The position numbers and the translations under genes are program-made. A DNA stretch of 7,922 bases from an uncultured Mucispirillum sp. (lineage in GTDB: Bacteria > Chrysiogenota > Deferribacteres > Deferribacterales > Mucispirillaceae): the NCBI GenBank assembly GCA_947177675.1, contig CAMWVK010000053.1, positions 1-7,922 on the forward strand, written 5' to 3'. The number at the start of each line of letters is the position of its first letter. The first letter of the stretch is position 1. Under the pieces are notes generated by a model. That model saw only the letters and a list, made by a program, of their open reading frames with translations. It ran no database searches and was not told the origin of the DNA. Shown piece by piece: positions 6,070 to 7,922 of the stretch.

Positions 6070-6345
6070 TTCTATTTATTCACCTCAATACACAAAATTG
6101 AGTAATAACCTCTTTTTGTATTATAACACATCCTCTGCCATAATGGCTACCACTAAATTTCAAACCTTCAATACGTTTTTTGGACACAATACTATAATGA
6201 ACTACCTCTGTGGCAAAGCTGGCTAATTGACTTTTAATGCAGCATTTACTATTCATTAGCCACAAAATATCTTATTTAACGCGAGTTTGATAAAAATTAA
6301 TAGAAAAAACGACTATTTAAAGCTATTTCTTTAGTGTAAAACACT
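6070..6345. other. Spacer without a convincing gene
   Basis: It holds the Rpn promoter at its left side. An 8-bp inverted repeat (TGGCTAAT 6220-6227, ATTAGCCA 6255-6262) lies in the middle. Beside the MATE stop codon are two overlapping weak hairpins (6333-6345 and 6342-6354). These lack an adjacent T-tract, so they are poor terminators. A 61-codon minus-strand frame (6080-6265, TTG start, no ribosome site) was not accepted as a gene. Confidence 0.5.
6120..6128 (-). promoter_or_regulatory. Extended -10 promoter of the Rpn gene
   Basis: On the minus strand this reads TGTTATAAT: a perfect TATAAT with the TG motif one base upstream. It lies 51 bases before the start codon, giving a leader of about 45 bases. 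No good -35 is present, which is normal for extended -10 promoters. Confidence 0.5.
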
Positions 6346-7668
6346 TTAAAAGTGAGAATTTTTATAACATAAAATTCCTACTATATCTGCCAATATCCAT
6401 CCAATCGGAATTGACCACCAGATTGCAGTCACTCCAAGCATTGTATTTGGTGCAATAAGATATGACAACAATACTCTTGTTCCAAGAGATATAATTGTTA
6501 ATATAAGAGACATCTCTGCTTTTTGTATTGCTCTGTAATATCCATAAAGCAGAAACAGACAGCCGATTCCAAAGTAAAATGCACCTTCTATACGCAAATA
6601 TTTTACACCTTCTAAAATAATAGCTGTTTCTTTTGCTTCTACAAATAATTTCATAAGTGGTGATGCAAATATCAATATTATAACAGATATAAACAAGCAA
6701 AATAAAAATGATACAAAAACAGCAATTTTTGTTCCTTCTTTAATACGTTCCTTCTTTTTTGCTCCAAAATTTTGCGATATAAATAGAGAATACGCATTTC
6801 CAAACTCCTGAGCAGGCATATAAGCCAAAGTATCAATCTTTACTGCCGCCGCAAATGCTGCCATAACAGTTGTTCCAAAGCTATTAACAAGACCTTGAAT
6901 CATTAGAATTCCAAGATTCATAACTGATTGCTGCATACCTGTAAATACATCATTTTTGATTATAACTGTCATTTTGTTCCATTGAAATTTCGTTTTTGTT
7001 TTCATAAGGTCTGGTCTTTTTTTTAATGTATAGACCGTTATACCAATACCTGCTATTCCCTGTGATAATACAGTTGCCTCTGCTGCTCCTGCTATCCCCC
7101 GGTTTAGTGAAATGACAAAATATAAATCCAGTATAATATTTACTATAGAAGATATTGCAAGAAAATATAATGGAACAACAGAATTACCTATAGAACGCAG
7201 TAAATATGCAAAAAAATTATAAAGAAAAGTAAAACCGATACCAATAAATATAATTTTTACATATTTTCTCATCAAAAAATATATATCTTCTGGTACTGAA
7301 AGTAAATGAAGTATAGTGTCTGTTCCCCAAAATACCAGTAAATAAATTAACACTGTAACTGTTCCAATAAAATAAAATGACAATTTTATGTCCTGTTTCA
7401 TATCTTCGATTCTTCCAGCGCCATACCACTTGGAAAATATTGCACCACTTCCCATACACAGACCAATAATAAGAGATGTTAAAAATGTCATTAAAGTATA
7501 AGCAGAGCCTACAGCGGCTAAAGCATCTGAACTTATAAAACGTCCAACAATAAGAGTATCAGCAATATTATAAATCTGCTGCAAAAAATTTCCAGCCATC
7601 ATGGGCAGCGCAAACAGCATCAAATTTTTTAGAATAGCACCTTCAGTTAATTTTGCATTTTCATCCAT
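6346..7668 (-). CDS. MATE family multidrug/cation efflux transporter
   Basis: 440 residues from the ATG at 7668, the usual MATE length with room for 12 membrane helices. MATE proteins expel cationic drugs and metabolites in exchange for Na+ or H+. The start 'MDENAKLTEGAILKNLMLFALP' and the first helix region ending 'NIADTLIVGRF' are characteristic. The second half repeats the pattern, including 'AAFAAAVKIDTLAYMPAQEF' and 'FISQNFGAKKKERIKEG', the QN-x-GA-x-x-x-x-R hallmark after helix 8. The resemblance is to the broad clostridial DinF/MepA-like group, and the substrate cannot be told. A TTG at 7701, six bases after AAAAGG, would add 11 residues and overlap the upstream gene. The ATG is preferred on family alignment although its own ribosome site (GAAAGTGG) is weak. 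It follows the upstream stop by 19 bases, so co-transcription is likely. Confidence 0.92.
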   Translation of the reverse strand: MDENAKLTEGAILKNLMLFALPMMAGNFLQQIYNIADTLIVGRFISSDALAAVGSAYTLMTFLTSLIIGLCMGSGAIFSKWYGAGRIEDMKQDIKLSFYFIGTVTVLIYLLVFWGTDTILHLLSVPEDIYFLMRKYVKIIFIGIGFTFLYNFFAYLLRSIGNSVVPLYFLAISSIVNIILDLYFVISLNRGIAGAAEATVLSQGIAGIGITVYTLKKRPDLMKTKTKFQWNKMTVIIKNDVFTGMQQSVMNLGILMIQGLVNSFGTTVMAAFAAAVKIDTLAYMPAQEFGNAYSLFISQNFGAKKKERIKEGTKIAVFVSFLFCLFISVIILIFASPLMKLFVEAKETAIILEGVKYLRIEGAFYFGIGCLFLLYGYYRAIQKAEMSLILTIISLGTRVLLSYLIAPNTMLGVTAIWWSIPIGWILADIVGILCYKNSHF

Positions 7669-7687
7669 TTCATCTGTACCACTTTCT

Positions 7688-7922
7688 TTAAATAACCCCA
7701 ATCAATACCTTTTTACCTTCAAATGCAAACCCATACTTTTTAATCTTCTCCCACATAAAACCTCTTGCTATTAAATCCTGTCCATACCTTTTTTCTTCTA
7801 TTTGTGTTAATGCAGCTTTTACTGCATTCTCCAAACTTTGATTTAATTTTGCTGTTTTAAATTCTATAATAAAAGCATCTTTTTCTTTTTTCTTAGATTC
7901 AACCAGAATATCATATCTGCCC
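7688..7922 (-). CDS. C-terminal PD-(D/E)XK nuclease domain of a predicted AAA-ATPase-type protein (partial)
   Basis: Only the last 77 codons are in the window; the gene continues past the right edge. The frame begins 'GRYDILVESKKK' and runs through 'DAFIIEFKTAK', 'ALTQIEEKRYGQDLIARG' and 'KYGFAFEGKKVLIGVI', ending in TAA at 7688-7690. The D (in GRYD), E-x-K (IIEFK) and the following Q-I-E-E-K-x-Y helix match the PD-(D/E)XK (DUF1703) domain. That domain ends many proteins beginning with a 'predicted AAA-ATPase' domain, which are common in gut Bacteroides and clostridia. The biological role of these proteins is not established. The ATPase part is not visible, so its presence is inferred. The stop codon is 19 bases before the preferred MATE start. 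Confidence 0.82.
   Translation of the reverse strand, partial: GRYDILVESKKKEKDAFIIEFKTAKLNQSLENAVKAALTQIEEKRYGQDLIARGFMWEKIKKYGFAFEGKKVLIGVI

Noticed and set aside
6220..6262. 8-bp inverted repeat TGGCTAAT/ATTAGCCA as an operator or hairpin
   Set aside because: The 27-base gap and lack of a nearby promoter or T-tract give no support for a function; it may be chance.
6080..6265. 61-codon minus-strand reading frame between the Rpn and MATE genes
   Set aside because: It needs a TTG start with no ribosome binding site, I recognise no family, and its end overlaps the Rpn promoter and ribosome site. It could be a remnant, but nothing supports a working gene.
7669..7922. In-frame fusion of the PD-(D/E)XK protein to the MATE transporter
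   Set aside because: Rechecking the frames showed the nuclease gene stops at TAA 7688-7690 in a different frame, and the MATE frame has TGA at 7702-7704. They are separate, closely spaced genes.

Overview
The window is AT-rich. It has strong purine-rich Shine-Dalgarno sites, sigma-A-type promoters, tandem feoA genes, a [FeFe]-hydrogenase-like sensor, and Rpn-type and AAA/PD-(D/E)XK accessory genes. Together these suggest an anaerobic low-GC Firmicute, most likely a gut clostridium of the Lachnospiraceae. The lineage is inferred from gene content, not from a marker gene. Every convincing gene lies on the minus strand, so transcription runs from right to left.

Right end (about 7922-6070): the last 77 codons of a gene ending in a PD-(D/E)XK nuclease domain, of the kind found at the C-terminus of 'predicted AAA-ATPase' proteins. 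It is followed closely by a MATE-family multidrug/cation antiporter. A 276-base spacer with no convincing gene then leads to an extended -10 promoter.

Centre (6069-3122): an Rpn-family (PD-(D/E)XK) nuclease, which carries a good internal ribosome binding site and ATG near its C-terminus. This is the arrangement expected for a nested self-antitoxin. Next is a destroyed endonuclease V gene (nfi). Its first ~35 codons and last ~8 codons survive on either side of a 167-bp inverted-repeat (MITE-like) element, and the middle is gone. Then come tcdA and a ttcA-like gene, both predicted to modify the tRNA anticodon loop (positions 37 and 32).

Left (3013-342): a 654-residue soluble protein joins two ferredoxin clusters, an H-cluster domain and a further Fe-S domain to a chemoreceptor signalling hairpin. 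It ends at a strong intrinsic terminator. Just beyond is a near-consensus promoter whose -10 lies inside a 16-bp palindrome, probably a metal-repressor operator. This promoter drives two consecutive feoA genes. No feoB is present in the window. The left edge (1-320) holds a 40-bp-period tandem array with strongly conserved short palindromes.

The observations most worth following up are the nested start in the Rpn gene, the element-replaced nfi gene, the hydrogenase-chemoreceptor fusion, the operator over the feo promoter and the palindrome-bearing 40-bp array.
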